A DNA stretch of 64,000 bases, from positions 186,001 through 250,000 of the forward strand of contig NZ_JBBHER010000006.1 of the NCBI RefSeq assembly GCF_037646705.1, read 5' to 3'. Each line of letters opens with the position of its first letter. The first letter of the stretch is position 1. Both the position numbers and the translations under genes were made by a program. Positions 41,476 to 51,220 of this stretch are shown in pieces. The notes beneath the pieces are model-generated. The model worked only from the letters and a program-made list of their open reading frames with translations, had not been told where the DNA came from and did not search any database. The stretch comes from Pikeienuella litoralis. GTDB lineage: Bacteria; Pseudomonadota; Alphaproteobacteria; Rhodobacterales; Rhodobacteraceae.

Positions 41476-42162
41476 TCAGATCGTGATCGCCTCCAGAACT
41501 TCCGTCTCCACGATCTTCGCGCCGGGCACATCCATCTCCGCCGCCGATTGCGCCAGGATCGGAAACGTCCGGTAGTGGCAGGGAATGATCGTCTTGAACT
41601 TGAAGAACTTGCGGCAGGCCCACGCGGCGCGCGGCGGATCCATGGTGAAATGGCCGCCGATCGGGACGATGCCGATATCCGGCTGATGAAGCTCCGCGAA
41701 AACGCCCATGTCGGCCATCACGTCGGTGTCGCCCATGAAATAGATCACATGCCCCTCGGCCGCGATCATGAAGCCCGATTCATGGCCGGTGTAGACGGGG
41801 CGCCCGTCGACCATGGTGGAGGCGGAGTGAACCGCGTTCACCATCGTCACCGCGACGTCGCCGAGATGAATCGTGCCGCCCTTGTTGAAGCCGATCCCCT
41901 CGATCTTCTCGGTCTGCGTCACCCAGGTCACCCAGTCGTAGATGCCGGCGACCGGCGCGCCGGTGGCGCGCGAGATCTCCGCCGCATTGGCGGCGTGATC
42001 GTCGTGGCCATGGCTGACGAGGATATGGGTCACCCCCTTCACGGCCTCGTCGAATCGGGACTCGTCAAAACTCGGGTTTCCGCGAAGCCACGGGTCGATC
42101 AGAAGAATCTGATCCGCCGCCTCGATGCGAAAGCTCGAATGGCCAAGCCAGAAGATCTTCAT
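41476..42162 (-). CDS. UPF0173 metal-dependent hydrolase
   Basis: A 228-residue metallo-beta-lactamase-fold protein of the UPF0173/YtkL-like family. LLIDPWLRGNPSF, the metal motif SHGHDDH, a histidine in NAVHSAS, FMGDTDVMADM and IIPCHYRTFPIL supply the ligand set. The ATG at 42162 follows GGGAG; the frame is open to 42183. Its substrate is unknown. Confidence 0.9.
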   Translation of the reverse strand: MKIFWLGHSSFRIEAADQILLIDPWLRGNPSFDESRFDEAVKGVTHILVSHGHDDHAANAAEISRATGAPVAGIYDWVTWVTQTEKIEGIGFNKGGTIHLGDVAVTMVNAVHSASTMVDGRPVYTGHESGFMIAAEGHVIYFMGDTDVMADMGVFAELHQPDIGIVPIGGHFTMDPPRAAWACRKFFKFKTIIPCHYRTFPILAQSAAEMDVPGAKIVETEVLEAITI

Positions 42163-42250
42163 GAGCGGTTTCTCCCTTCGCAATCCATCGGGCGACTTTC
42201 CACCGTCACGCCGGCTCGCGCAAGGGCGCAGGGGCGCATCCGTCCGCGCT

Positions 42251-43057
42251 TCAGGCCCGGCCCAGCTCCTCCCCCCGGGCTTTCGCCGCCGCGACCGCCC
42301 GCTCCATGAGCGGCTTCAGGCCGCCGGGGCCCATCAGCACCTCGAGCGCCGCGGCCGTGGTGCCGTTCGGGCTCGTGACCTGCTCGCGAAGCCGCCCCGG
42401 CTCGACGCCGCTTTCCGCCGCCAGCCGGCCGGCGCCCATCACCGTCTGCTTCGCCAGACGCTCGGAGAGGTCGGCGGGCAACCCCGCCGCGACGCCCGCC
42501 GCCGCCATCGTCTCGATCAGATGAAAGACATAGGCGGGTCCGGAGCCGGAAACCGCGGTCACCGCGTCCATCAACCCCTCATCGTCGATCCACGCGACCT
42601 CGCCGGAAGCGGAGAGAAGCGCATCGGTCAGCGCCTTCGCCCCCGCGTCCACCTCCGGCGTCGCGTAGCAGACCATCATGCCCGCGCCGATGGCGGCCGG
42701 CGTGTTCGGCATGCAGCGGATCACCGGCGCCTTCCCGCCGAGCCCGGCGCGAAGCGTCGCCACCGTCACGCCCGCGGCGACCGAGGCGAAGACCGCGCCG
42801 GCGAATCCCGCGTAATCCGGCAGAACCGAGGCGATCACCTGCGGCTTGACCGCCAGAAAGATCAGATCCGGCCGGAGCCCCTCCGGCAGATCGCTCCGCG
42901 CCGCCACCGCGGCCGCGCCGAGCGCCGACGCCCGCGCGCGAAGCTCCGGCGCCGGCTCCACCACATGCGCGCGCAATGTCGGGCGCGCCGTCAGCCAGCC
43001 TTCGAGCATGGCCCGGCCCATATTGCCGCAACCGACCAGAAGCACGGTGTCCGTCAT
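42251..43057 (-). CDS. proC: Pyrroline-5-carboxylate reductase
   Basis: A 268-residue NAD(P)H enzyme for the last step of proline synthesis. Rossmann start LLVGCGNMGRAMLEGWL, FLAVKPQVI, CMPNTPAAIGAGM, and the dimer-domain active site TAVSGSGPAYVFHLIETMAAAGVAAGL followed by EQVTSPNGTTAAALEVL. Complete at both ends. Confidence 0.95.
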   Translation of the reverse strand: MTDTVLLVGCGNMGRAMLEGWLTARPTLRAHVVEPAPELRARASALGAAAVAARSDLPEGLRPDLIFLAVKPQVIASVLPDYAGFAGAVFASVAAGVTVATLRAGLGGKAPVIRCMPNTPAAIGAGMMVCYATPEVDAGAKALTDALLSASGEVAWIDDEGLMDAVTAVSGSGPAYVFHLIETMAAAGVAAGLPADLSERLAKQTVMGAGRLAAESGVEPGRLREQVTSPNGTTAAALEVLMGPGGLKPLMERAVAAAKARGEELGRA

Positions 43058-43212
43058 CGTCGTCTCCTTTTCCCGTCCCGCATCAGGCGCGGCGCGCCGC
43101 CGCGCGTCAAGCGGCGCGCTCTCGCCAGCGGCGGCGAACCGCGCTAATGGATCGCCATGACATTCATTTATCGCATAATCGATTTGGGCGCGCGCCTGTC
43201 TCGCGCCGTCCG

Positions 43213-44148
43213 ATGAGCGCCGGGAAGACGCGCGCCGCGCCCGCCGGCCGCCGCGGGCTGGCGGTGCTGGCGGCGCTCGTCACGGTCGCGATATGGGCGA
43301 ATTTTCTGGTCACGACCGGCGGCGCCGTCGGCGCCGGGCTCGGCGTGGTCGAACTCGGGTTTCTGCGGGCCGTGGTCTGCGCGGCCGCGCTGTCGCCGGT
43401 TCTCTGGCGGCTCGGCGTCTATCCGAAGGGGCTCGAGCTCTGGCGGTTTCTCACCATGGTGCTGGGCGCCGGAGCTTCGTTCATTTTCCTGATGCCCGCA
43501 GGGTTTCTTTTCGCGCCCGCGGCCGACAGCGGAATTTTCGCGCCTGGGGTGCTGCCGCTGCAGGTCGCGGTTCTCGCGGTGATCTTTCTCGGCGAGCGAA
43601 TCGGCAGGGTCCGCGTCGCCGGGTTCGCGCTGATCTCGGTCGGCGTTTTCGCGGTCGGCGGCTGGGACGCGCTGAGCGCGGCGTCGGACGGCGCCTGGCG
43701 GGGGTATCTGCTCTTCTCGACCTCGTCGCTCACTTTCGCGTGCTACACCGTGGCGCAGCGCGGCTCCGGTCTCAGCGCGCTGGAGGCGACCGCGCTGATC
43801 TCGTTCTGGTCGGTGCCGATCGCGGGCGCCGGCGCGCTGATCTGGGGGCTCGATTTCAGCGCCGCCTCGCCGTTGGTCATCGGATGGACCGCGCTTGCGC
43901 AATTCGGCTCCGGCGTGGTCGCGATCGTCACCTACACCTATGCGATCATCCATCTCGGGCCCTCGCGCGGCGCCGCCTTCATCGCGCTGACGCCGGCGGT
44001 GGTGGCGCTGGCCTCCGATCTCTTCCTGGGGCAGCCGGCGCGCCCGCTGATCTGGGCCGGCGTCGCGGTCGTCTCCGTCGGCGTTCTGATCGCGTCGGGC
44101 GTCATGGAGCGGCGGCGGCCCGCGCCGCTGGAGATCGAGGCCGCTTGA
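43213..44148 (+). CDS. EamA/DMT-superfamily transporter
   Basis: A 311-residue protein with ten predicted transmembrane helices in two EamA repeats (about 20-145 and 160-295). Characteristic pieces are VAIWANFLV, FLGERIGRVRVAGFALISVGV (end of repeat 1) and the SRGAAFIALTPAVVALASDLFLG segment. Probably a metabolite exporter; the substrate cannot be told. The ATG at 43213 is preferred over upstream starts that overlap the proC promoter. Confidence 0.85.
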   Translation: MSAGKTRAAPAGRRGLAVLAALVTVAIWANFLVTTGGAVGAGLGVVELGFLRAVVCAAALSPVLWRLGVYPKGLELWRFLTMVLGAGASFIFLMPAGFLFAPAADSGIFAPGVLPLQVAVLAVIFLGERIGRVRVAGFALISVGVFAVGGWDALSAASDGAWRGYLLFSTSSLTFACYTVAQRGSGLSALEATALISFWSVPIAGAGALIWGLDFSAASPLVIGWTALAQFGSGVVAIVTYTYAIIHLGPSRGAAFIALTPAVVALASDLFLGQPARPLIWAGVAVVSVGVLIASGVMERRRPAPLEIEAA

Positions 44149-44203
44149 ACAGACGCTGCGCGCATTCGATAGTGCGGGCCTGACCCGCCTAGGAGCATTC
44201 ACG

Positions 44204-45502
44204 ATGGACCCCGCGATCTGGTGGACGACGGCCGCGATTCTCGGCCTTCTTCTCATGTCGGCCTTCTTTTCCGGTTCGGAGACCGCATTGACCGCGGTCA
44301 GCCGCGCCTCGCTCAACCGGCTCGCCTCGAAGGGCGAACGCGGCGCGGAGACGGCGCTGAAACTGACCGAGAACAGCGAGCGCCTGATCGGCGCGGTGCT
44401 GCTCGGGAACAATCTCGTCAACATTCTCGCGGCGGCGCTGGCGACGCATCTTTTCACCCGGCTGCTGGGCGAAGCCGGCGTCATCTGGGCGACGCTCCTG
44501 ATGACGTTTCTCGTCCTCGTCTTCGCGGAGGTCACGCCGAAGACCTACGCCATCACCAACCCGGAGACCGCCGCGCTTCGCGTCGCGCGGCCGATTTCGA
44601 TTCTGGTGCGGCTCTTCGCGCCGGTGGTCGACATCATCCGCCTGCTCGCGCGGGGCGCGCTGCTCGTGTTCGGCGTCAGGGCCGACCCGGACGCGCGCAT
44701 CCTCGGCGCGCACGAACAGATCCGCGGCGCGATCGACCTTTATCACTCGGAAGGCGGGGTGGAGAAGGTCGCCCGCGACCGCCTGCTCGCCACGCTGGAC
44801 CTGGGCGCGCGCGAAGTCTCGGAGGTCATGCGCCACCGGCGCAATATCGAAACCATCGACGCCGACTGCGAGCCTCGGGAGATCGTCGCCTTCTTCCTCA
44901 ACTCTCCGCACACGCGGATCCCGGTCTGGCGGGAGAACCCGGAGAACATCGTCGGCGTGATCCACGCCAAGGATCTCCTGCGGGAGGTGGACCGGCTGAG
45001 CCGGGCGGCGGAGCCGGGCCGGATGGCGCTGGAGGATTTCGACGTGATGGCCGTGGCGATGGAGCCCTGGTTCGTGCCCGACACCACCTCGCTCGACGAG
45101 CAGATGCGCGAATTCCTGCGCCGCCGCAGCCATTTCGCGCTGGTCGTCGACGAATACGGCGACCTTCAGGGCCTGATCACGCTTGAGGATATTCTGGAGG
45201 AGATCGTCGGCGACATCGCCGACGAACACGACCCGGAGGCCACCGCGCTGGCGACGCGCAGCGACGGCTCGCTCGAGGTCGACGGCGAGATGACCATCCG
45301 CGACCTGAACCGCTTCGGCGACTGGAACCTGCCGGACGACGAGGCGACGACCATAGCCGGATTGGTGATCCATGAGGCGCAGGTCATCCCCGAGGTCGGG
45401 CAGATCTTCTCCTTCCACGGGTTCCGCTTCGAGGTTCTGGCGCGCGAGCGCCACCGGATCACCCGGATGCGGGTGAAACCGCTCGACCATCAAGGCGGCT
45501 GA
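44204..45502 (+). CDS. CNNM/CorC-type membrane protein with CBS domains
   Basis: A 432-residue protein. The N-terminal CNNM (DUF21) membrane domain (about 1-175, AFFSGSETALTAVSRASLNRLA and LLGNNLVNILAAALAT) is followed by two CBS domains (about 200-330, RIPVWRENPENIVGVIHAKDLL and HFALVVDEYGDLQGLITLEDILEEIVGDI) and a CorC/HlyC C-terminal domain (about 345-425). The family acts in Mg2+ or Co2+ homeostasis. Hemolysin is an outdated label. Confidence 0.92.
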   Translation: MDPAIWWTTAAILGLLLMSAFFSGSETALTAVSRASLNRLASKGERGAETALKLTENSERLIGAVLLGNNLVNILAAALATHLFTRLLGEAGVIWATLLMTFLVLVFAEVTPKTYAITNPETAALRVARPISILVRLFAPVVDIIRLLARGALLVFGVRADPDARILGAHEQIRGAIDLYHSEGGVEKVARDRLLATLDLGAREVSEVMRHRRNIETIDADCEPREIVAFFLNSPHTRIPVWRENPENIVGVIHAKDLLREVDRLSRAAEPGRMALEDFDVMAVAMEPWFVPDTTSLDEQMREFLRRRSHFALVVDEYGDLQGLITLEDILEEIVGDIADEHDPEATALATRSDGSLEVDGEMTIRDLNRFGDWNLPDDEATTIAGLVIHEAQVIPEVGQIFSFHGFRFEVLARERHRITRMRVKPLDHQGG

Positions 45503-45539
45503 TGGCCAAGCGCTTCCACCGGCAGGCGAGGCCCGGGCC

Positions 45540-46145
45540 TCAGTTGGTCAGGCGCACATCCTCGATCGGGTAGCCGAGTTCGCCCTGATGCCCGTAATTC
45601 TCCATATGACAGGCGCTGCACGCGGTTTCGACGTCGACGGCCTGCGGCGCGCCGTTCTGCGAAACCATCATGTAATACCAGTCGTTCGTCTCCGGCGAGA
45701 CGCCGGCGGCGACCTTCTCCATCAGAAAGAGCGGCCCGCGCCGCGTCGCGCCGTCGTCGCCGATTGAAAAGCTTTCCTTGGCGATGACGGTTCCGGCCGG
45801 AATCTCCGGATCCTCTTCGTATTTCGTATAGGCGTCGAAGCCGATGTCGTTCACATAGGTGAAAAGGAACCGCGAGGAATGGAACCCCGGATTGGCCGGC
45901 GCGATCGACGCCGCGCGCCAGGTGCGGTAGTCGCGCACGAATTCCTCCGGGACCCAGCGCTTGTCGCCCTTCTGATAGCCGGCGTAGAGATCGTCCTTCA
46001 GGCAATTATAGACATCGAGCGCCTGCTCGTGGGTCAGGTCGTAAGGTCCAGCCGGCGCGACGCATTCCGCCGCTGTCGCGCTAGTGGCGCCAGCCGCGAG
46101 GCCAACGCCGGCAATCAGAAATGCAGCCGCCTTCAATCGGGGCAT
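45540..46145 (-). CDS. Cytochrome P460-family haem protein
   Basis: A 201-residue periplasmic protein with a signal peptide (MPRLKAAAFLIAGVGLAAGATSATAAE). FVRDYRTWRAAS, IPAGTVIAKESF and LFLMEKVAAGVSPETNDWYYMMVSQNG match the cytochrome P460/c'-beta fold. The C-terminal CSACH is a c-type haem site. P460 proteins oxidise hydroxylamine or bind NO, but without ammonia-oxidation genes nearby the role may be NO or reactive-nitrogen handling. The frame is open upstream to 46247; the ATG at 46145 gives the signal peptide directly. Confidence 0.85.
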   Translation of the reverse strand: MPRLKAAAFLIAGVGLAAGATSATAAECVAPAGPYDLTHEQALDVYNCLKDDLYAGYQKGDKRWVPEEFVRDYRTWRAASIAPANPGFHSSRFLFTYVNDIGFDAYTKYEEDPEIPAGTVIAKESFSIGDDGATRRGPLFLMEKVAAGVSPETNDWYYMMVSQNGAPQAVDVETACSACHMENYGHQGELGYPIEDVRLTN

Positions 46146-46299
46146 TTTCGTCCTCCTGCTTGTGGTCGCTTGCGACAGGGCGCACGCCGCTGCCGCAATG
46201 CTCGTGAAGACGATGATTGCCGCACGGCCGGTCCGCACGCCACGCAATTCATTTGAACTCTGCGTGAACGCCGGGCCCCGGCGTGACGGGAGCGCGGCG

Positions 46300-47553
46300 T
46301 CAGCGCCCGGCTGGCGCCGCCAGCGCCTCGATATCCTCTTCGAGCGCGCCGCTCGCCTTCACTTCCCGAAGGATGAGCGCGATCTCGCGCTCGGCCGCAT
46401 CCCGCGCCGCGCCCGCGAGCCTGGGCGCGAGCCGGCGCAGCGCGGAGAGAGCGGCGCCGGAGACAAGCAGATTGTTCCGGCTGGCCTGACGGATCGGCGC
46501 GAACGCGAAGCGGATCAGATCGTCCAGCCCGGTTCCCGGCGTGATCACCCGCGCCGCGCCGGCCCGGTCGCAGGTGACGCCGGGGTTCAAGCCGCGCGCC
46601 CCGGCCTCGGCGAAAGACGCGGCCAGCCGGTCCATGCATGTGATCGCGGTGAAACTGTCATTGACCCCGGGGGAGAGCGCGCGGAGCGCGATCTCGAGAA
46701 GAAGCGAGACCGAGAAGCGCAGATCCCCCTCCTGCGTCCGGCGGCCGCCGAACGTCACCGAGGCCAGCGCCTCCGCCGCCAGAGCCTCCGCATCCGGCCC
46801 GATGACGCGGCCGATGCGGTCGCCTTTCAGCACATGGTCTCCGGGGCCGACCGCCAGATCGACGACGTCGCCCCGCGCCGCGGCGCGCTCGGCCAGCGCC
46901 GCGGACGCGATGGCGTCGACATAGCCCGAGGTCTCCGCTCGCAGCTCCACCTCGTCGCCCTCCGGCAGGACCAGATCGCTCCGGTCGACCGCGCTCGACA
47001 TCGCGGCCATATCGGCGATCCGCTGATCGAGATCCTTCGCGATGGCCGCGATCTCTTCATCTATGGTGACGCGCTTCGCGATCCGGTCGACGAAAAGAAT
47101 GAGCAGAAGGATCGACGAAAGCGCCATCAGGCCCGCCACGGCCACCGGCGCCAGCACCGGCCCGCCCGATGAAAACACCAGCGTCGTCAACGCATGGAGG
47201 AAAAGCGCGCCGAGCGCGCCGATCGCGAAATGGCTGACCCGATCCTTCGAGAACCGCTCCAGAAGCCGCGGCGCGATGGAGCCCGCGGCCAGCGTGAAAA
47301 CCACGAGCGTGATCGAATAGACCAGCCCGAGCGCCGTCATCGCCGCGCCGGCGAGGGTGGAGAGCATCTCGCGCGCGATCTCGGGCGAGACGCCGTACGC
47401 GCGCGCCAAATCGGGCGCCGCCCCGTCGAACAGGATCGTCGCCGCCGCCGTCGCGAGCCCGCAGAGCGAGATCGCGCCCGGCGCCGCGATGAACCCGCCC
47501 AACCTGAGGATGCGTGTCAGCCGGCCTTGAAGGAAAATCGCATATCGCGTCAC
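46300..47553 (-). CDS. DUF2254 membrane protein
   Basis: A 417-residue protein. Four transmembrane helices in the first 160 residues (e.g. TALGLVYSITLVVFTLAAGSIAPRLLERF, the family hallmark) are followed by a large soluble domain with SGYVDAIASAALAERAAARGDVVDL and LRALSPGVNDSFTAITCMDRL. Function unknown. It overlaps nothing and ends about 155 bp from the P460 gene. Confidence 0.88.
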   Translation of the reverse strand: MTRYAIFLQGRLTRILRLGGFIAAPGAISLCGLATAAATILFDGAAPDLARAYGVSPEIAREMLSTLAGAAMTALGLVYSITLVVFTLAAGSIAPRLLERFSKDRVSHFAIGALGALFLHALTTLVFSSGGPVLAPVAVAGLMALSSILLLILFVDRIAKRVTIDEEIAAIAKDLDQRIADMAAMSSAVDRSDLVLPEGDEVELRAETSGYVDAIASAALAERAAARGDVVDLAVGPGDHVLKGDRIGRVIGPDAEALAAEALASVTFGGRRTQEGDLRFSVSLLLEIALRALSPGVNDSFTAITCMDRLAASFAEAGARGLNPGVTCDRAGAARVITPGTGLDDLIRFAFAPIRQASRNNLLVSGAALSALRRLAPRLAGAARDAAEREIALILREVKASGALEEDIEALAAPAGR

Positions 47554-47574
47554 CCGCGCCGCGCCCGGCGCCGC

Positions 47575-48309
47575 TCAGACATGCTGCCCGCCATTGATCT
47601 CGATCTCGACGCCGGAGACGTAAGAGCTTTCGGGCGTGCAAAGATAATAGATCGTCCGCGCCACCTCCTCCGGCTTGCCGAGGCGGCGAAGCGGCAGCGT
47701 CTTGACGATCTTCTCGGTGCCGGGAGAGAGGATCTCGGTCTCGATCTCACCGGGCGCGATGGCGTTGACGCGCACGCCGAGCGGGCCGAAATCATGCGCC
47801 ATCTCGCGCGTCAGCGCCGCGAGCGCGGCCTTTGACGTGGCGTATGCGGCGCCGGCGAACGGGTGCACGCGCGCGCCCGCGATCGAGGTGACGTTGACCA
47901 CCGCGCCCTTCGCCGCCGCCAGCTCCGCCTTCAGGCCCCGCGCCAGCACGACGGGGGCGAAAAAATTCACGTGAAAGACCTGCCCCCAGGTCGACAGGTC
48001 GGTGTCGAAGGTGTCGAGCCGGGCGCCGTCCTTCCCTTTCGGGCTGATACCGGCGTTGTTCACCAACGCCTCCAGCCGCCCGCCGGTCAGGCGGCTGCGG
48101 ATGTCCTCCACCGCGTCGATGGTCGACTTCGGGTCCGAGAGATCGACCTGGATATGGTCGTCCTCCCCCGCCTCCCAGGGGCAATCCTCCGGAAACGGAT
48201 GGCGTGAGCAGGTGATGACCCGCCAGCCGGCGGAGGAGAACCGCTTCACCGTGGCGTGGCCGATCCCGCGCGAGGCGCCGGTCAGAAGAAGGGTCTTGCG
48301 CTCAGACAT
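47575..48309 (-). CDS. Short-chain dehydrogenase/reductase
   Basis: A 244-residue classical SDR. Cofactor motif TGASRGIG (about 9-16), NNAG, catalytic Ser in VNVTSIAG, YATSK (Tyr and Lys), and a C-terminal YVSGVEIEINGGQHV. The arginine after GASRG and the SRH in strand 2 suggest NADPH. Substrate unknown. The ATG at 48309 directly follows the family's usual start. Confidence 0.9.
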   Translation of the reverse strand: MSERKTLLLTGASRGIGHATVKRFSSAGWRVITCSRHPFPEDCPWEAGEDDHIQVDLSDPKSTIDAVEDIRSRLTGGRLEALVNNAGISPKGKDGARLDTFDTDLSTWGQVFHVNFFAPVVLARGLKAELAAAKGAVVNVTSIAGARVHPFAGAAYATSKAALAALTREMAHDFGPLGVRVNAIAPGEIETEILSPGTEKIVKTLPLRRLGKPEEVARTIYYLCTPESSYVSGVEIEINGGQHV

Positions 48310-48476
48310 GTGAAGCTCCGGAAACTGGGCGGCGGGGCGGGGCTTCCACCGGCCCCTCATTCTATGCGTTGAGGAGCGCAGCGTCCAGCGAAGCCGGCCC
48401 GCAAGGCGGCTTTCGTCGCTTGTTCCAGCGGAGCCTTCGGGAGTAACCAGAAATGCGGATGACACAGGAGAACGCC

Positions 48477-48920
48477 ATGAAAAGCAGGATGGATCTGGCC
48501 GAACTCGCGCCCGACCTCTATCAGGCGGTCGTCTCGCTCGACCGGGCCGTCAGAAAATCCGGCATCGACGCGCGGCTGCTGCATCTCGTGAAGATCCGGG
48601 CCTCGCAGATCAACGGCTGCGCGTTCTGTCTCGACATGCATGTGAAAGAATCGCTGGCGGACGGGCTCGACCCGCAAATGCTCCATCTCGTCGCGGCGTG
48701 GCGGGACTCCTCCTTCTTCGACGAGAGAGATCGCGCCGCGCTCATGTGGACGGAAAGCGTCACTCTCGTCGCTCAGACCGGAATCCCCGACGCGGACCAT
48801 GACGCCGTGCGCGCGGTGTTTTCAGACGCCGAAATCGCCCAGCTCACCTTCGCGATCTCCGGGATCAACGTCTGGAACAGGCTCATGGTGAGCGCGCGAA
48901 GGCCCCACCCCGTCTCGTGA
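48477..48920 (+). CDS. AhpD-like carboxymuconolactone decarboxylase family protein
   Basis: A 147-residue all-helical protein with the AhpD core: LLHLVKIRASQINGCAFCLDMHVKES, where C-x-x-C plus the following His form the peroxidatic/relay site. Members act as alkylhydroperoxidases or thiol relays. The ATG at 48477 has AGGAG 7 nt upstream, better than 48453. It converges with selO. Confidence 0.88.
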   Translation: MKSRMDLAELAPDLYQAVVSLDRAVRKSGIDARLLHLVKIRASQINGCAFCLDMHVKESLADGLDPQMLHLVAAWRDSSFFDERDRAALMWTESVTLVAQTGIPDADHDAVRAVFSDAEIAQLTFAISGINVWNRLMVSARRPHPVS

Positions 48921-48939
48921 GCGAAGGCCGGACCGCGCG

Positions 48940-50394
48940 TCAGGTTCCGCAGAACGTCCGCGCCACGGCCTCGCCCTGGCGCGGCGGCGCGGCGTAAGGC
49001 TCTCGCCCCGGCTGCGCCGCGAACGGGGCGGAAAGCACCGCGTTCAGGGTCTTGAACGGCGTGAAATCTCCTTGGTATCCCGCCGAAATCGCCGCCTCCA
49101 CCAGGTGATTGCGCGGGATGTAGAGCGGGTTGACCGCCCGCATCGCCGCCGCGGCCCCGCCCCCGACCCGCCCGCGCCAATCGGCCAGCCAGTCCTCAAG
49201 CGGCGCAGGGTCCGCGAACAGCCCGCTGAGCGGCGCGTCGTCTCCGTCCGCCGCGTCGGCGAGATGACGAAAGGCGAGGGTGAAATCCGTCCGCTCCGCT
49301 TCGAGAAGCGCGAGAAACCGGTCCGTCAGCGCCCGATCCGGCGCCGGGAGGCCAAGCTTCGCGGCCATCAACGCCAGCCACTCTCCCTCGAACCTCGCCG
49401 GGTAGGCGCCGAGCAGGTCCTGCGCGATCCTCACCGCCTCCCCCTCCGTCTCCGCGAGGATGGGAACCAGCGCGATCGCGAGGCGCGCGAGATTCCAATG
49501 ACCGATTCCCGGCTGCATGCCGAACGCGTAGCGGCCCCCCTGGTCGATGGAGCTGAATTTCTTCTTCGAATCGTAGCCGTCGAGAAAGGCGCACGGGCCG
49601 TAGTCGATGGTCTCGCCCGAGATGGTCATGTTGTCGGTGTTCATCACGCCGTGAATGAAGCCGAGGCTCATCCAGCGCGCGATCAGGCGCGCCTGCGCGC
49701 CGATCACCCGCTCCAGAAGCGCGGCCGCCGGATTCGCGCCCGAAGCCCCGGGGTAGTGGCGCGCCAGCGCGTGATCGGTCAGCCGCCGGAGCGCGTCCTC
49801 ATCCTTCTGATAGCCGAAGAACTCGAACGTGCCGACGCGGATATGGCTCGCGGCGACGCGCGTGAGGACGCCGCCCGGAAGCGGCCCCTCCTCGCGCAGC
49901 ACCGGCTCGCCCGTCGCGACGACGGCGAGCGCCCGCGTCGTCGGAACGCCGAGCGCCGCCATCGCTTCGGAGATGATGTATTCGCGCAGGACCGGCCCGA
50001 GCGGCGCCCGCCCGTCGCCCATCCGCGAATAGGGCGTCGGGCCCGCTCCCTTCAGCTGGATGTCGCGGCGCGCGCCGTCGCGGCCGAGAACCTCGCCAAG
50101 CAGGATCGCGCGGCCGTCGCCAAGCTGCGGGACCCAGCCGCCGAACTGATGCCCGGCGTAAACCTGCGCCAGCGGCTCCGCCCCGAGGGGGGTCCGGTTC
50201 CCGGCGAGCACCGCGACGCCGCCAGGCGCCGCCAGCCGCGCCGCATCGAGCCCCAACTCCGCCGCCAGCGCGTCGTTGAGCTGGATCAGCCGCGGCGCCC
50301 GCACCGGCGTCGGCGCCAGCCGCGCGAAGAACCGATCCGGCAGCCGCGCGTAGGAATTGTCGAAAGGGATCGTCGGGGTCGTCAGCTCATCCAT
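48940..50394 (-). CDS. selO: Protein adenylyltransferase SelO
   Basis: A 484-residue pseudokinase-fold enzyme (UPF0061/YdiU) that AMPylates proteins on Ser, Thr or Tyr. Family blocks: VYAGHQFGGWVPQLGDGRAILLGE, DIQLKGAGPTPYSRMGDGRAPL, LREYIISEAMAALGVPTTRAL, FIHGVMNTDNMTISGETIDYGPCAFLD. It ends with a Cys near the C-terminus (FCGT), the place of selenocysteine in animals. It helps redox homeostasis in bacteria studied so far. Confidence 0.95.
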   Translation of the reverse strand: MDELTTPTIPFDNSYARLPDRFFARLAPTPVRAPRLIQLNDALAAELGLDAARLAAPGGVAVLAGNRTPLGAEPLAQVYAGHQFGGWVPQLGDGRAILLGEVLGRDGARRDIQLKGAGPTPYSRMGDGRAPLGPVLREYIISEAMAALGVPTTRALAVVATGEPVLREEGPLPGGVLTRVAASHIRVGTFEFFGYQKDEDALRRLTDHALARHYPGASGANPAAALLERVIGAQARLIARWMSLGFIHGVMNTDNMTISGETIDYGPCAFLDGYDSKKKFSSIDQGGRYAFGMQPGIGHWNLARLAIALVPILAETEGEAVRIAQDLLGAYPARFEGEWLALMAAKLGLPAPDRALTDRFLALLEAERTDFTLAFRHLADAADGDDAPLSGLFADPAPLEDWLADWRGRVGGGAAAAMRAVNPLYIPRNHLVEAAISAGYQGDFTPFKTLNAVLSAPFAAQPGREPYAAPPRQGEAVARTFCGT

Positions 50395-50436
50395 GCATCG
50401 CCTCCTTCCCGGATATAGGGGGGCGGCCCGGCGAAA

Positions 50437-51072
50437 TCACGGGTTGAGCCGCTCGACCTTCCACTCCGCCGCGTCCGGTCCGGGGCGGGTCCAGCGGAAC
50501 CGGTCATGCAGGCGGAAATCGCCATCGGCCCAGAACTCCATCTCCACCGGCCGGATCCGGAATCCGCTCCAGTGCGGAGGCCGCGGCGGCTTCATCGGAT
50601 ACCGCGCGGCGAATTTCGCCACCTCCGCCATCAGCGCGGCGCGGCTTCGGAGCGGGCGAGACTGTCTGGAGGCCCAGGCCCCGATCCGGCTTTGATACGC
50701 GCGGGTGGCGTAATAGGCGTCCGCCTGCGCGGCGGAGACCGGCTGGACCGGCCCGCGCACGCGCACCTGGCGGCGGAGCGATTTCCAATGCAGCACCATC
50801 GCGGCCCGCGGATTCGCCGCCAGCTCGCGGCCCTTCGCGCTCTCGAGATTCGTATAGAAGACGAAGCCGCCGCTGGTCTGGCTGGCCTCGATCTCCTTCA
50901 GGAGAACCATGCGGACATTCGGCAGGCCGTCGGCGTCCACCGTCGAGAGCGCGGCCCCGCTCGGGTCGTTGATCTCGCTCCCGCCGGCGTCCTCCAGCCA
51001 GGCGCGGGCCAATGCGTAGGGGTCCTCGCCCTTGAAGATATCCCGCTTCGTCTTTTCGGCATCCTCGGCCAT
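50437..51072 (-). CDS. pdxH: Pyridoxamine 5'-phosphate oxidase
   Basis: A 211-residue FMN enzyme making pyridoxal 5'-phosphate. Motifs: VDADGLPNVRMVLLKEI, GFVFYTNLESAKGRELAANPRAAMVLHWKSLRRQVRVRG, PPRPPHWSGFRIRPVEMEFW and the C-terminal WKVERLNP. The ATG at 51072 has GGGAG upstream and is preferred to 51102. It is divergent from fabI with about 150 bp between, where both promoters must lie. Confidence 0.95.
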   Translation of the reverse strand: MAEDAEKTKRDIFKGEDPYALARAWLEDAGGSEINDPSGAALSTVDADGLPNVRMVLLKEIEASQTSGGFVFYTNLESAKGRELAANPRAAMVLHWKSLRRQVRVRGPVQPVSAAQADAYYATRAYQSRIGAWASRQSRPLRSRAALMAEVAKFAARYPMKPPRPPHWSGFRIRPVEMEFWADGDFRLHDRFRWTRPGPDAAEWKVERLNP

Positions 51073-51220
51073 ATTCGCGCTCCCGCCCGGCTCCCGCTCC
51101 ATTCGCAGCTAAACGGCATCCGCGCCGCGCGCAAGCGTCCACCGCGTTCCTTGCGCCTTGCCCATGCGCCTCAAAACCCGTAATCGGGAGGCTGAGACAG
51201 GCCCCAGCGGAGAACGGTCA

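Noticed and set aside
45527..45541. GAGGCCCGGGCCTC palindrome as a bidirectional terminator
   Set aside because: No loop-forming spacer and no T-run on either side.
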